The notes: generated by a model not told the origin, from the sequence alone. Counted from the stretch's first letter, positions 1 through 5,998 are shown. The stretch: DNA of 8,458 nt from an uncultured Candidatus Saccharibacteria bacterium (GCA_938036845.1 CALHWA010000139.1:1-8458), one strand, 5' to 3'. Numbers and translations are program-made.

Positions 1-253
1 ATGTCTGATGTGTCTGTTTTGTGTACTCTTGCTTTTTGTACTCTTTTTCTCATGCTATGCGAGATAAGAATCGATCTTCGCAGCTCAACAGGTAAAACAC
101 TGGCGGACGGGAGCTGGTACTGAGAAAGTAGACCTTCTAAGACTTAAACTCTATTTATGCAAAGTCTGCGCAAGATGCGATCGGTGTATATAGCAAGAGA
201 CCTCTCATTATGAGAGGTTCTCTATTAGTATAGCAAAACAAGCTAAGAAGCGG
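1..253. other. Left-edge region without a confident gene
   Basis: I see no convincing complete gene here. A plus-strand frame is open from base 1 to a TGA at 121-123 (40 codons), and a minus-strand frame starts with ATG at 53-51 and runs off the left edge (MRKRVQKARVHKTDTSD...). Neither has a clear ribosome site or a recognisable domain. The minus frame is the likelier fragment, because two TGCTATA extended -10-like elements (235-227 and 195-187) point leftward. Other structure: GTACTCTT occurs twice (23-30 and 38-45) in a pyrimidine-rich plus strand, and AGACTT/AAGTCT (140-145/162-167) form a short inverted repeat. I found no tRNA-like T-loop. Confidence 0.5.
196..223 (-). terminator. Hairpin, candidate terminator of the HTH-murA gene
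   Basis: The arms ACCTCTCA (200-207) and TGAGAGGT (211-218) pair perfectly around a 3-nt loop. The stem is extended by AGAG/CTCT (196-199/220-223) with one bulged base at 219, giving about 12 pairs. It lies about 30 nt past the minus-strand stop codon at 254. The tract that follows on the minus strand (TTGCTATATAC) is only moderately T-rich, so this is a weak intrinsic terminator or an RNA-stabilising hairpin. Confidence 0.45.
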
Positions 254-1780
254 CTAATATTCCCATGTTGTTTCGATATCCGCCCCGAGAGTGTTGAGTC
301 GGTTAGCAAAGTCTTCGTAGCCTCGGTTGATATTGTACACGTCACGCAGGATGGAGCGCCCAGGGGCTGCGAGCATAGCTAGCATCACGACGACGCTGGG
401 GCGCAAGGCAGGCGGTGCGACGACATCGGCAGGCTTCCAGCGGGTAGGGCCACTGATGTAAACGCGGTGTGGATCGACCATCTCTACTTGTGCACCAAGG
501 CGAGTGAGGTCGGTGAAGTAAATGGCACGGTTATCATAGCTCCAGTCGTGCACTAGAGTACGGCCCGTTGCTACCGTGGCGATGAGACCAAGGAAGGGGA
601 GATTATCCATATTGATGCCTGGGAAGGGCATACTGTGGAGCTTGTCTTGTGGAGCGGTGAGAGTCGATTTGTGCAGGCTAATATCGACCAAGCGAGTCTG
701 GCCATTGCGCGCTGGGTACTCGCTGGAGAGCTCATATTGTAAGCCCATACCGCGCAGCACTGCTAGCTCGAGCTCGAGGAATTCGATTGGTGCCCGGCGG
801 ATGGTAATCGCAGAGTCTGTCACTACACCTGCTGCGATGAAGCTCATTGCCTCGATAGGGTCTTCGCTCGGACAATATTCAACTGTTTGGTTGATCTCGC
901 TGATGCCATGGATGGTGAGGGTCGTTGTGCCGATGCCGTCGATCTGCACCCCAAGCTTTTGCAAGAAGAAACACAGGTCTTGCACCATGTAGTTGGGGCT
1001 GGCGTTGCGAATCGTTACGACACCTGGGTGGAGCGCTGCCGCCATGATAACATTCTCAGTGACGGTGTCGCCGCGCTCGGTAAGGACGATGGCGTGCTCA
1101 ACCATATGCGGGTTGGCTGTTGCTTGGTAGTAATCGGTCGTTGCCTCGACAGTCAGGCCAAAGGGTGCGAGGCCCGCCATGTGTGGCCCCACCGTCCGCG
1201 TGCCAAGGTTGCACCCACCCGCGAATGGGATTTGGAATGACTCATATTGATGGAGCAATGGCCCAAGGAACATAATAATGCTGCGGGTGCGCTTAGCTGC
1301 AGCGATATCCATTTCGTCTAGATGGAGGGTGCGTGGTGGGGTGATTTCGAGGTCATTGTGTTCAAGCCAGCGGCAGCGTACGCCAATGCTTTCGAGCACC
1401 TCGATGATGCGATTAACTTCCTCGATCCGTGCCACTCGGCGGAGCGTCGTCTTGCCTTTATTAAGGAGGCTTGCGCAGAGCAGAGCGACAGCGGCATTTT
1501 TGCTCGTCTTTACCTCAATCTCGCCATGGAGCGAGCCACCACCATTGATGACGAAGTTTGTTTTGCCAGCTTTATTGATGCGGACAATCTCACTACTCAG
1601 CACTTCGCCAATGCGAGCAATCATTTCTAGGCTGATGTTTTGGCCACCCTTTTCGATGCGGTTGATGGCCGACTGGCTCGTGCCAAGTGCTGCAGCGAGC
1701 TCGGCTTGCGTCATACCACGCGCTTGGCGGGTTTCTTGGATGAGTGTTCCGATATTACGGAGATATTTTGCTGTTCCCAT
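254..1780 (-). CDS. murA: Xre-family HTH / UDP-GlcNAc 1-carboxyvinyltransferase (MurA) fusion
   Basis: Predicted 508-residue protein. Residues about 10-63 form an Xre/Cro-type helix-turn-helix (GMTQAELAAALGTSQSAINRIEKG). Residues about 75-508 form a MurA (EPSP-synthase-like fold) of normal length, against 419 in E. coli. MurA transfers enolpyruvate from PEP to UDP-GlcNAc in the cytoplasm, the first committed step of peptidoglycan synthesis. By eye the key E. coli residues have counterparts: K22/N23 as K94/N95, R91 as R166, catalytic C115 as C190 in GGCNLGTR, R120 as R195, D305 as D392, and R397 as R486 in NRGYE. Other conserved stretches differ (SVGAT, DRIE, and D369 appears as A458), so this is a divergent MurA. 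I place the start at ATG 1780. A frame 19 codons longer is open to ATG 1837, but it would cover the predicted promoter and operator. No Shine-Dalgarno precedes ATG 1780. The Cys in the loop predicts fosfomycin sensitivity. The HTH suggests a DNA-binding trigger enzyme, most likely autoregulatory. It is transcribed divergently from glyA. Confidence 0.93.
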   Translation of the reverse strand: MGTAKYLRNIGTLIQETRQARGMTQAELAAALGTSQSAINRIEKGGQNISLEMIARIGEVLSSEIVRINKAGKTNFVINGGGSLHGEIEVKTSKNAAVALLCASLLNKGKTTLRRVARIEEVNRIIEVLESIGVRCRWLEHNDLEITPPRTLHLDEMDIAAAKRTRSIIMFLGPLLHQYESFQIPFAGGCNLGTRTVGPHMAGLAPFGLTVEATTDYYQATANPHMVEHAIVLTERGDTVTENVIMAAALHPGVVTIRNASPNYMVQDLCFFLQKLGVQIDGIGTTTLTIHGISEINQTVEYCPSEDPIEAMSFIAAGVVTDSAITIRRAPIEFLELELAVLRGMGLQYELSSEYPARNGQTRLVDISLHKSTLTAPQDKLHSMPFPGINMDNLPFLGLIATVATGRTLVHDWSYDNRAIYFTDLTRLGAQVEMVDPHRVYISGPTRWKPADVVAPPALRPSVVVMLAMLAAPGRSILRDVYNINRGYEDFANRLNTLGADIETTWEY

Positions 1781-1786
1781 GCTTGT

Positions 1787-1812
1787 ACAATATATCATCG
1801 GTGATATATTGT
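1787..1812. promoter_or_regulatory. Palindromic operator (O-murA) in the HTH-murA promoter
   Basis: A perfect 11-bp inverted repeat, ACAATATATCA (1787-1797) and TGATATATTGT (1802-1812), is separated by 4 bp. It fills the space between the predicted -35 and -10 of the HTH-murA promoter and covers the -10, which is a repressor geometry. A near copy occurs at the murB promoter (7269-7290), where 17 of 18 positions in the two 9-bp halves are identical. Size and symmetry suit a dimeric Xre-family protein, and the gene it controls encodes one, so autorepression is the natural inference. Confidence 0.75.
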
Positions 1813-1815
1813 CAA
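1789..1815 (-). promoter_or_regulatory. Predicted promoter of HTH-murA
   Basis: On the minus strand a perfect -35 TTGACA (1815-1810) is followed after 15 bp by TATATT (1794-1789). The alternative -10 TATTGT (1792-1787) has the preferred 17-bp spacing. ATG 1780 lies 8 nt beyond TATATT, so the transcript would have almost no leader. The placement argues against the more distal ATG at 1837, which lies upstream of this promoter. Confidence 0.6.
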
Positions 1816-2081
1816 ACACAAGCATCTCGTGTTGCAAAAAGAAATACAGAGGTTAGGCTGCGAGGTTTTTCTAATAACTCCATCAGCTCCTTTCTGCTAT
1901 TTCAACTAGCCGTGCGCAAAGCTTATATTACTACACGAGCAAGTGCCTAGTCTTCACATCAGAGATTAATATCAAAGAGATGCGATAGCACATCAATACT
2001 GCTACTACTGAAAAAAGAGAGCTGTATTAACGTTCAAAGCATACATAGTCAAGCACGATGACTCCCCGCAACGGGTAGCTG

Positions 2082-2090
2082 TGCTATACT
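2082..2090 (+). promoter_or_regulatory. Extended -10 promoter element for glyA
   Basis: TGCTATACT has the extended -10 form TGnTATAAT, with 5 of 6 matches in the hexamer. No good -35 is visible at the usual distance, which fits an extended -10 promoter. Transcription would begin near 2097 and give a leader of about 60 nt containing a good Shine-Dalgarno. Confidence 0.5.
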
Positions 2091-2159
2091 ACACATATGA
2101 TCTGATGAAAAGTGCATAGCGAATCCTAAGATATAACCAACAAACAAGGAGTATTACCC

Positions 2160-3434
2160 ATGCACGAAACAACTATTGCTACCCTTATCACCCGTGAGCA
2201 GCAACGCCAACGCGAAGGCTTGGAGCTCATCCCGAGCGAGAATTATGTCTCTGGTGATGTACTACGGGCGCTTGGGAGTGTCTTTACCAATAAATATAGC
2301 GAGGGTTACCCAGGCCGGCGTTACTATGGCGGGCAGCAGTATACCGACCAAGTAGAGCAGCTGGCAATCGACCGCGCCAAGCAGCTCTTCCGGGCCGACC
2401 ATGCCAACGTCCAGCCGCACAGTGGTGCACAGGCGAATGAAGCCGTGTATTTTGCGTGGTGTGAGCCTGGCGACACCATCCTCGCGATGGATCTGGGTCA
2501 TGGTGGCCACCTGACGCATGGTGCGCCTGTGACACATAGTGCTCGCGAGTATAACTTCGTCCGCTACAAAATGAAGGACGTGAGAACGGGCGAGATTGAC
2601 TACGACGAGCTGCAGCGGATGGCGCAAGAACATCGACCAAAGATTATTCTGGCGGGCTTTAGTGCCTATCCGCGCCAGCTGGATTTTGCACGCTTTGCGG
2701 CGATTGGCCACGAGGTTGGCGCTTTGCTCATGGCCGATATGGCGCATGTAGCGGGGCTGATTGCTGGTGGAGTGGCGGAGAACCCCCTCGATTATGGCTT
2801 TCATGTTATGACGACGACGACACACAAGACGCTGCGTGGGCCGCGTGGTGGGCTGATCGTTAGTAAGGGAGTGGTGAGCAACCCACTCAAGCGCCCAGCC
2901 AAGACTCTCGAGAATATTCCGACACTCATCGATCGAGCGGTCTTTCCTGGTATCCAAGGTGGGCCACATATGCATACGATTGCCGCCAAGGCAGTGGCTT
3001 TTGGTGAGGCGCTCCAACCAGCCTTTCGTGCCTATGTTCAGCAGGTGGTGGCTAATGCCGCTGTCTTAGCACAGGAGCTGCAACAGCGCGGCTTTGTGCT
3101 CGTGACGGGTGGCACGAGCAACCACCTCATCTTGGCCGATGTCCATACAAGCTTTGGGATTGATGGCAAGACGGCGGAGATTGCGATGGATAAGATCGGT
3201 TTGACACTTAACGCTAATGCCATCCCTGATAATCCACTGCCGCCATTTCGCCCTAGTGGCATTCGCCTTGGTACGCCAGCGGCAACAACGCGCGGCCTAG
3301 AGCCGCAGCATATGCCGCAGATTGCTGAGTGGATGCGCCAAGCCATCGACCACCGTGATGATGAGGCAGAGCTAGCTAAGCTCCGCACCGATGTTGCAGA
3401 GTTCTTGGCGGACTTCCCAGTGCCGACGGAATAG
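2160..3434 (+). CDS. glyA: Serine hydroxymethyltransferase (GlyA)
   Basis: This cytoplasmic PLP enzyme interconverts serine plus tetrahydrofolate with glycine plus 5,10-methylene-tetrahydrofolate, and is the main source of one-carbon units. Its 424 residues match the usual bacterial length (about 415). Visible family signatures are GLELIPSENYVS (20-31), the YSEGYPGRRYYGG segment (46-58), QPHSGAQAN (85-93), LGHGGHLTHG (112-121), and MADMAHVAGLIAGG (191-204), which contains the PLP-contacting D193 and H196. The PLP-binding lysine is K223 in TTTTHKTLRGPRGG. The fold appears intact, with no missing motif. The start at ATG 2160 is supported by AAGGAG at 2146-2151 with 8 nt spacing. The gene is monocistronic: divergent from HTH-murA upstream and closed by a strong terminator downstream. 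Its product feeds FolD, encoded about 4 kb away on the opposite strand. Confidence 0.98.
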   Translation: MHETTIATLITREQQRQREGLELIPSENYVSGDVLRALGSVFTNKYSEGYPGRRYYGGQQYTDQVEQLAIDRAKQLFRADHANVQPHSGAQANEAVYFAWCEPGDTILAMDLGHGGHLTHGAPVTHSAREYNFVRYKMKDVRTGEIDYDELQRMAQEHRPKIILAGFSAYPRQLDFARFAAIGHEVGALLMADMAHVAGLIAGGVAENPLDYGFHVMTTTTHKTLRGPRGGLIVSKGVVSNPLKRPAKTLENIPTLIDRAVFPGIQGGPHMHTIAAKAVAFGEALQPAFRAYVQQVVANAAVLAQELQQRGFVLVTGGTSNHLILADVHTSFGIDGKTAEIAMDKIGLTLNANAIPDNPLPPFRPSGIRLGTPAATTRGLEPQHMPQIAEWMRQAIDHRDDEAELAKLRTDVAEFLADFPVPTE

Positions 3435-3510
3435 ACAAAAAGTCAGAGGTTTGTCGCTGTCATTGATAATTGTGTCTCGCTAGGTGCAGTAGTAATACAT
3501 TCGCATATCT

Positions 3511-3538
3511 AAAACACCCGCCAGAGAGCGGGTGTTTT
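3511..3538. terminator. Bidirectional intrinsic terminator between glyA and the pilin gene
   Basis: The arms AAAACACCCGC (3511-3521) and GCGGGTGTTTT (3528-3538) pair over 11 bp around a 6-nt loop. The GC core is flanked by an A tract on one side and a T tract on the other. It therefore works as an intrinsic terminator in both directions: for glyA (ending 3434, plus) and for the convergent pilin gene (ending 3559, minus). Confidence 0.93.
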
Positions 3539-3558
3539 TGTTGATTGGGAGGATAAGC

Positions 3559-3972
3559 TTAGCAGCTGCCTCGGACGATATCCTCGGTTTTGTCACCCTT
3601 CTTGTAGGTGATTTTTGCACCCTTACCACTACCACACTGGGTATACAAGACAGGAGTGTCGTTGTTTGGTGTGCCAGATGTGATGATCTTCTTCTTAAGG
3701 TCAGGATCGATCTTTGCTTCAGTTACTTTATCGTCAACAAGATTGCTACTGACTTGCGCGGCTGTTGGGTATTCACCCTTCTGGCTGTTCCATGCCTCTA
3801 CCTTGGTCGAGAGCTGCGATGCAGCGCCAGCGGCTGCAGAGTCGCGAGCGCGTTGCTGGATACCGTTGTAAGCGACGATGGTAATAGCCGCCAGGATGGC
3901 GATGATCACAATCACGATGAGAAGCTCGACAATTGTGAAACCGCGCAGGTTACGTTGAGTTTTTGTTGTCAT
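3559..3972 (-). CDS. Type IV pilin-like major pilin candidate (PilA/PilE-like)
   Basis: This 137-residue prepilin has a class III signal: a short basic leader (MTTKTQRNLRG), predicted cleavage after G11, mature N-terminus FTIVELLIVIVIIAILAAI with Phe+1 and Glu+5 (E16), and one hydrophobic helix (about 12-35). After the helix, ARDSAAAGAASQLSTKVEAWNSQKGEYPT is the usual alpha-1C region, and a small Lys-rich globular domain follows. C113 and C137 could form the C-terminal disulfide loop typical of pilins. Prepilin peptidase would process it at the membrane before assembly. Its strong Shine-Dalgarno, own candidate promoter and strong terminator suggest high expression, so I take it as the best candidate for the major subunit of a type IV pilus. 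It lies downstream of three pseudopilin-like genes on the same strand but is separated from them by 210 nt. The subtype (PilA versus competence pseudopilin) cannot be settled here. Confidence 0.9.
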   Translation of the reverse strand: MTTKTQRNLRGFTIVELLIVIVIIAILAAITIVAYNGIQQRARDSAAAGAASQLSTKVEAWNSQKGEYPTAAQVSSNLVDDKVTEAKIDPDLKKKIITSGTPNNDTPVLYTQCGSGKGAKITYKKGDKTEDIVRGSC

Positions 3973-3983
3973 ACAGAGTTACC

Positions 3984-3990
3984 CCTCCTT
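3984..3990 (-). promoter_or_regulatory. Strong Shine-Dalgarno of the pilin gene
   Basis: AAGGAGG, extended as AAGGAGGGG, lies 11 nt before ATG 3972. It is the strongest ribosome site in the window, in contrast to murA, murB and the first pseudopilin gene, which have none. This fits a highly translated structural protein. Confidence 0.8.
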
Positions 3991-3997
3991 GTTACTG

Positions 3998-4003
3998 ATT
4001 ATA
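3998..4003 (-). promoter_or_regulatory. Candidate -10 box of the pilin gene
   Basis: TATAAT is a perfect -10 hexamer on the minus strand and would start transcription just upstream of the Shine-Dalgarno. A second option is TATGAT (4014-4009), preceded after 17 bp by TTGTGT. Neither has a good -35. One of them probably gives the pilin gene its own promoter, independent of the upstream pseudopilin genes. Confidence 0.45.
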
Positions 4004-4055
4004 TTACGATCATACTACGAACATTCATTAAACACAAGCTTTTTGAGTACAGATG

Positions 4056-4157
4056 TCTGAGAATATTTTTCAGAGATAGTGCGCGCACTAGCATAGGCTG
4101 AATTGTGGCTAATGGCGCGCTAGTATAGCTAGGATACCTAAGATACCTAAGCTATAC
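4056..4157. repeat. Inverted-repeat-rich spacer between the pseudopilin operon and the pilin gene
   Basis: The 210-nt gap (3973-4182) contains several structures. The outer arms GTATAGCT-AGG (4123-4133) and CCT-AAGCTATAC (4146-4157) form an 11-bp stem with one bulge, 26 nt past the pseudopilin stop. Its loop lies within a tandem repeat of ATACCTAAG. GCGCGC occurs at 4081-4086 and 4115-4120, flanked by the inverted pair ACTAGC/GCTAGT (4087-4092/4119-4124). TCTGAGAA/TTTTCAGA (4056-4063/4067-4074) is an AT-rich hairpin. No T tract follows any of them on the minus strand, so attenuation or mRNA processing is as likely as termination. Confidence 0.5.
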
Positions 4158-4182
4158 GCCGTCTGTTGTTTTCTCGATTCAG

Positions 4183-4998
4183 CTAATTATTAATCCGCCG
4201 GGCTTGCATTGACCCCCGAGCGTGAATGGTCTGGCCAGTGCTGAGGGCGGCAATATCCACTGTGGCAGAGACGACGGTGGTGCTATCATTTGGTGTGGTG
4301 CTGGCCGCTTGATTAAAACCCGTTGCATAGCCAAAGCGAATACTCGATACATTATTCGCGACGCGTGTATCGAGCGCTTTGCAAGGGCCACCAGTGTAGT
4401 TGCAGGTGCTCTGCTGCCAGGGCTGGCCACACATTGTGTTGTTGCTGGGGTTGGTGGCATTGAATTCGTATTGGCTTGGCACGATAGTCCGCCGCCAGAG
4501 GGTAGTGCCTTGCACAAAGTAGACAACCTTGACGGTAAGTGGGTTATTTGTGCGGTAGAGCTTGGCGGCAAGCTCGGCTTGGCTGCGACAGGGGTTGGCT
4601 TGGCTGTTGAGGTAGATGAGCTCGCGCTGGGTGTCGGAGGGATTGCGATCGGTGGCGTATTGGGTAAGGATCAAGACGTTATCGCCTGCGAAGTGCTGTG
4701 CCCAGTTAGCTGCGATGGCCTTGCTCTCGACCTTTGTCGCTAGGCGGACGTCCTGCTCGATTTGGTCAAGCGCATCTTCCATAGCATAGGTGAGTGCACC
4801 ACGCTGGTTGGAGATGACGATAGAGCTCAACAACCCCACCAGGGCAGCAACCAACACGCCAACCACTACCACGATGATCGGAATCACCACCAGCATTTCC
4901 ACCACAGTAAAGCCACGCTGTTGGTGCCGCGCAGGGTAGATGCGGCGGATGAGCTGCTGCATCCGCTCTCGGATATTAGTGGCTGCTGAGAATCGCAT
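4183..4998 (-). CDS. Type IV pseudopilin-like protein, large (PilW-like)
   Basis: A 271-residue protein with an unusually long prepilin leader of 29 residues (MRFSAATNIRERMQQLIRRI..QQRG). Predicted cleavage is after G29, the mature start is FTVVEMLVVIP with Glu+5 at E34, and one hydrophobic helix spans about 30-62. The globular domain carries four cysteines (C137, C190, C199, C206), three of them clustered within 17 residues, so disulfides are likely. Size and layout resemble the large minor pilins (PilW class) that sit in the tip or priming complex; this is structural analogy, not a sequence match. The start at ATG 4998 is chosen because GGAGGT (5009-5004) sits 5 nt before it. A second in-frame ATG at 4962 would shorten the leader to 17 residues but has a poorer ribosome site. 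The gene overlaps its upstream neighbour by 23 nt, indicating one operon with coupled translation. Confidence 0.85.
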   Translation of the reverse strand: MRFSAATNIRERMQQLIRRIYPARHQQRGFTVVEMLVVIPIIVVVVGVLVAALVGLLSSIVISNQRGALTYAMEDALDQIEQDVRLATKVESKAIAANWAQHFAGDNVLILTQYATDRNPSDTQRELIYLNSQANPCRSQAELAAKLYRTNNPLTVKVVYFVQGTTLWRRTIVPSQYEFNATNPSNNTMCGQPWQQSTCNYTGGPCKALDTRVANNVSSIRFGYATGFNQAASTTPNDSTTVVSATVDIAALSTGQTIHARGSMQARRINN

Positions 4999-5383
4999 GG
5001 CGAACCTCCGATTGGCTAGGGCCCTGCCCGTAGCGTACCGTTATCGATACACGGCTTATCTGTGGTGCGGTAGTGCTATAGGGGCAATCAACGACGATGG
5101 TGGCACTAACAGGCTGAGGTAAGCCATCGGTATCGAGCGAGTGGTCAGTCGTGAGATTGCGATTAGCCGCGCGGTTTGTGCACGGCGTTGGTGTGCCATC
5201 GCCAACTTCGCGGCGGAGCAGCTCATACCCGACAATGCTCGCCTTGGCATCGCGATTGGCCTCTGTGGCGCCCTGGATCGTCACAATGTAGAGCTGGTAG
5301 AGCGTCCCAACAAAGAGCACGCCCAGCACTATCGTCACCAACATCTCTACCAGAGTAAAGCCAGCGTCTGGACTATGCTTCAT
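4976..5383 (-). CDS. Type IV pseudopilin-like protein, small (PilV/GspI-like layout)
   Basis: A 135-residue prepilin-like protein. The leader MKHSPDAG is cleaved after G8; the mature start is FTLVEMLVTIV with Glu+5 at E13, and one hydrophobic helix spans about 9-36. C68 and C100 could pair in the small globular domain, and the C-terminus is short and beta-rich (ISRVSITVRYG). An in-frame ATG at 5458 would add 25 residues with a proline-rich, uncharacteristic leader. I reject it because ATG 5383 overlaps the stop of the upstream gene in an ATGA (5383-5380), the classic sign of translational coupling. The gene overlaps the next one downstream by 23 nt. It is probably a minor pilin of the same machine. 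The exact class is uncertain. Confidence 0.85.
   Translation of the reverse strand: MKHSPDAGFTLVEMLVTIVLGVLFVGTLYQLYIVTIQGATEANRDAKASIVGYELLRREVGDGTPTPCTNRAANRNLTTDHSLDTDGLPQPVSATIVVDCPYSTTAPQISRVSITVRYGQGPSQSEVRHAILSSH
5004..5009 (-). promoter_or_regulatory. Shine-Dalgarno fixing the start of the large pseudopilin
   Basis: GGAGGT lies 5 nt before ATG 4998 and inside the end of the upstream pseudopilin gene. It favours ATG 4998 over the internal ATG at 4962 and so supports the long 29-residue prepilin leader. Confidence 0.65.
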
Positions 5384-5898
5384 TGGTGGTTGCTCGTGAT
5401 GGTTATCGTTACTGTTGGTGCGCGCTCTAGCCGGTAGTAGAGGAAGAAACGGCTGCACTCTTGGCTGGTGGTGACGCAGAGCGAACCATCGCGGGCGCGT
5501 GGCTCGTAGACGAAGCGGTCAATCGATGCGCTATCTTTGCTAATACCATTGCTTGGTGACTGGACGAAGAGCGCTTGCTGGCCACTGCGCGAGGGGTATT
5601 GATAGCTATCCTCGGATAGTCCAGGGAGGATATGGCGAATAGCCGTGCCATTAAGCGAAGTCAAAAACTGCTCGGCCGACGGATAGCGGTGCCCTTGCTC
5701 GCCCGACGTGCCGGTTGCGTCGCCGTTGTAGAAAGACTCAAGGCTGCGTGCTACTGTCTCAACAGTAGTCGCGCGAGCAGTGTCGCGCGAAGAGCGCTGC
5801 GTATTATTGAGCGTCACCACACCCAGCACCAGCAGTACCAGCATAATTGCTAGCACAATAATAATTTCCACGATTGTATACCCGCGTCGTACCCTCAT
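5380..5898 (-). CDS. Type IV pilin/pseudopilin-like protein (GspG/GspH-like layout)
   Basis: A 172-residue prepilin. The very short basic leader MRVRRG is cleaved after G6, giving a mature N-terminus YTIVEIIIVLAIMLVLLVLGVV with Tyr rather than Phe at +1 (known to be tolerated) and Glu+5 at E11. One hydrophobic helix covers about 7-30. The segment SSRDTARATTVETVARSLESFYN is the amphipathic continuation, and RYPSAEQF recalls the Tyr-Pro turn common in GspG-like pseudopilins. C141 and C148 form a possible small disulfide loop. It is the first gene of a three-gene overlapping set (ATGA with the second gene, 23-nt overlap between second and third). No Shine-Dalgarno is visible; a candidate promoter ends 6 nt before ATG 5898, so the mRNA may be leaderless. 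Assembly ATPase, platform and prepilin peptidase genes are not in this window. Confidence 0.87.
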   Translation of the reverse strand: MRVRRGYTIVEIIIVLAIMLVLLVLGVVTLNNTQRSSRDTARATTVETVARSLESFYNGDATGTSGEQGHRYPSAEQFLTSLNGTAIRHILPGLSEDSYQYPSRSGQQALFVQSPSNGISKDSASIDRFVYEPRARDGSLCVTTSQECSRFFLYYRLERAPTVTITITSNHQ

Positions 5899-5904
5899 GC
5901 AATT

Positions 5905-5933
5905 AGCATAAGGGTTTTGAGGTAAAAGTGCAA
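5905..5933 (-). promoter_or_regulatory. Candidate promoter of the pseudopilin operon
   Basis: On the minus strand TTGCAC (5933-5928) and TATGCT (5910-5905) are 17 bp apart. The -10 ends 6 nt before ATG 5898, the same distance as at murB. The hexamers are weak (3/6 and 4/6), so the call rests on the geometry and on the absence of a Shine-Dalgarno. Confidence 0.4.
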
Positions 5934-5953
5934 GAGGTGAGAAGTCGAATCGA

Positions 5954-5998
5954 GGTGATTATGGCTTACTTTGCTTCGGCTACGTCCCATAGGTCACC
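5954..5998. repeat. Hairpin with internal loop upstream of the pseudopilin promoter
   Basis: GGTGA-tt-ATGG (5954-5964) pairs with CCAT-agg-TCACC (5987-5998), giving nine pairs interrupted by a 2x3 internal loop and closing a 22-nt apical region. No T tract follows in either direction. I could not match it to a riboswitch class I know. It might be an RNA element if transcription starts further upstream, or a DNA-level site. Confidence 0.35.

Larger units (their letters stand above)
1781..2159. other. Divergent intergenic region between HTH-murA and glyA
   Basis: This 379-bp gap carries the leftward murA promoter with its palindrome at one end and the rightward glyA promoter at the other. The middle (about 1840-2040) shows no convincing gene, tRNA or strong hairpin. 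AGTCA/TGACT (2047-2051/2059-2063) is a 5-bp inverted repeat, and CCCG/CGGG (2065-2068/2072-2075) is a small GC hairpin. Both sit just upstream of the glyA -10 and could be regulatory, but they are too short to call. Confidence 0.6.

Noticed and set aside
1787..1812. The murA palindrome as an RNA hairpin or terminator
   Set aside because: It lies between the -35 and start codon of HTH-murA, has no T tract, and recurs at another promoter with the same placement. A DNA operator explains this better.
1278..1856. Plus-strand open frame antisense to HTH-murA (192 codons)
   Set aside because: Its product is low-complexity, Ser/Arg-rich and has no start signals. The opposite strand encodes an unmistakable HTH-MurA.
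2101..2127. CTGATGA...CGAA resembling a hammerhead ribozyme core in the glyA leader
   Set aside because: The GAAA core is not present as required and no stem II can be paired between the two parts.
2262..3017. Long minus-strand open frame antisense to glyA (251 codons)
   Set aside because: It lies wholly within a clear glyA. The translation has no recognisable domain, and the frame is explained by the codon bias of the sense gene.
4222..4743. Plus-strand open frame with Gly-rich translation across the large pseudopilin
   Set aside because: No ribosome site. The prepilin signal and operon overlaps on the minus strand show which strand is coding.
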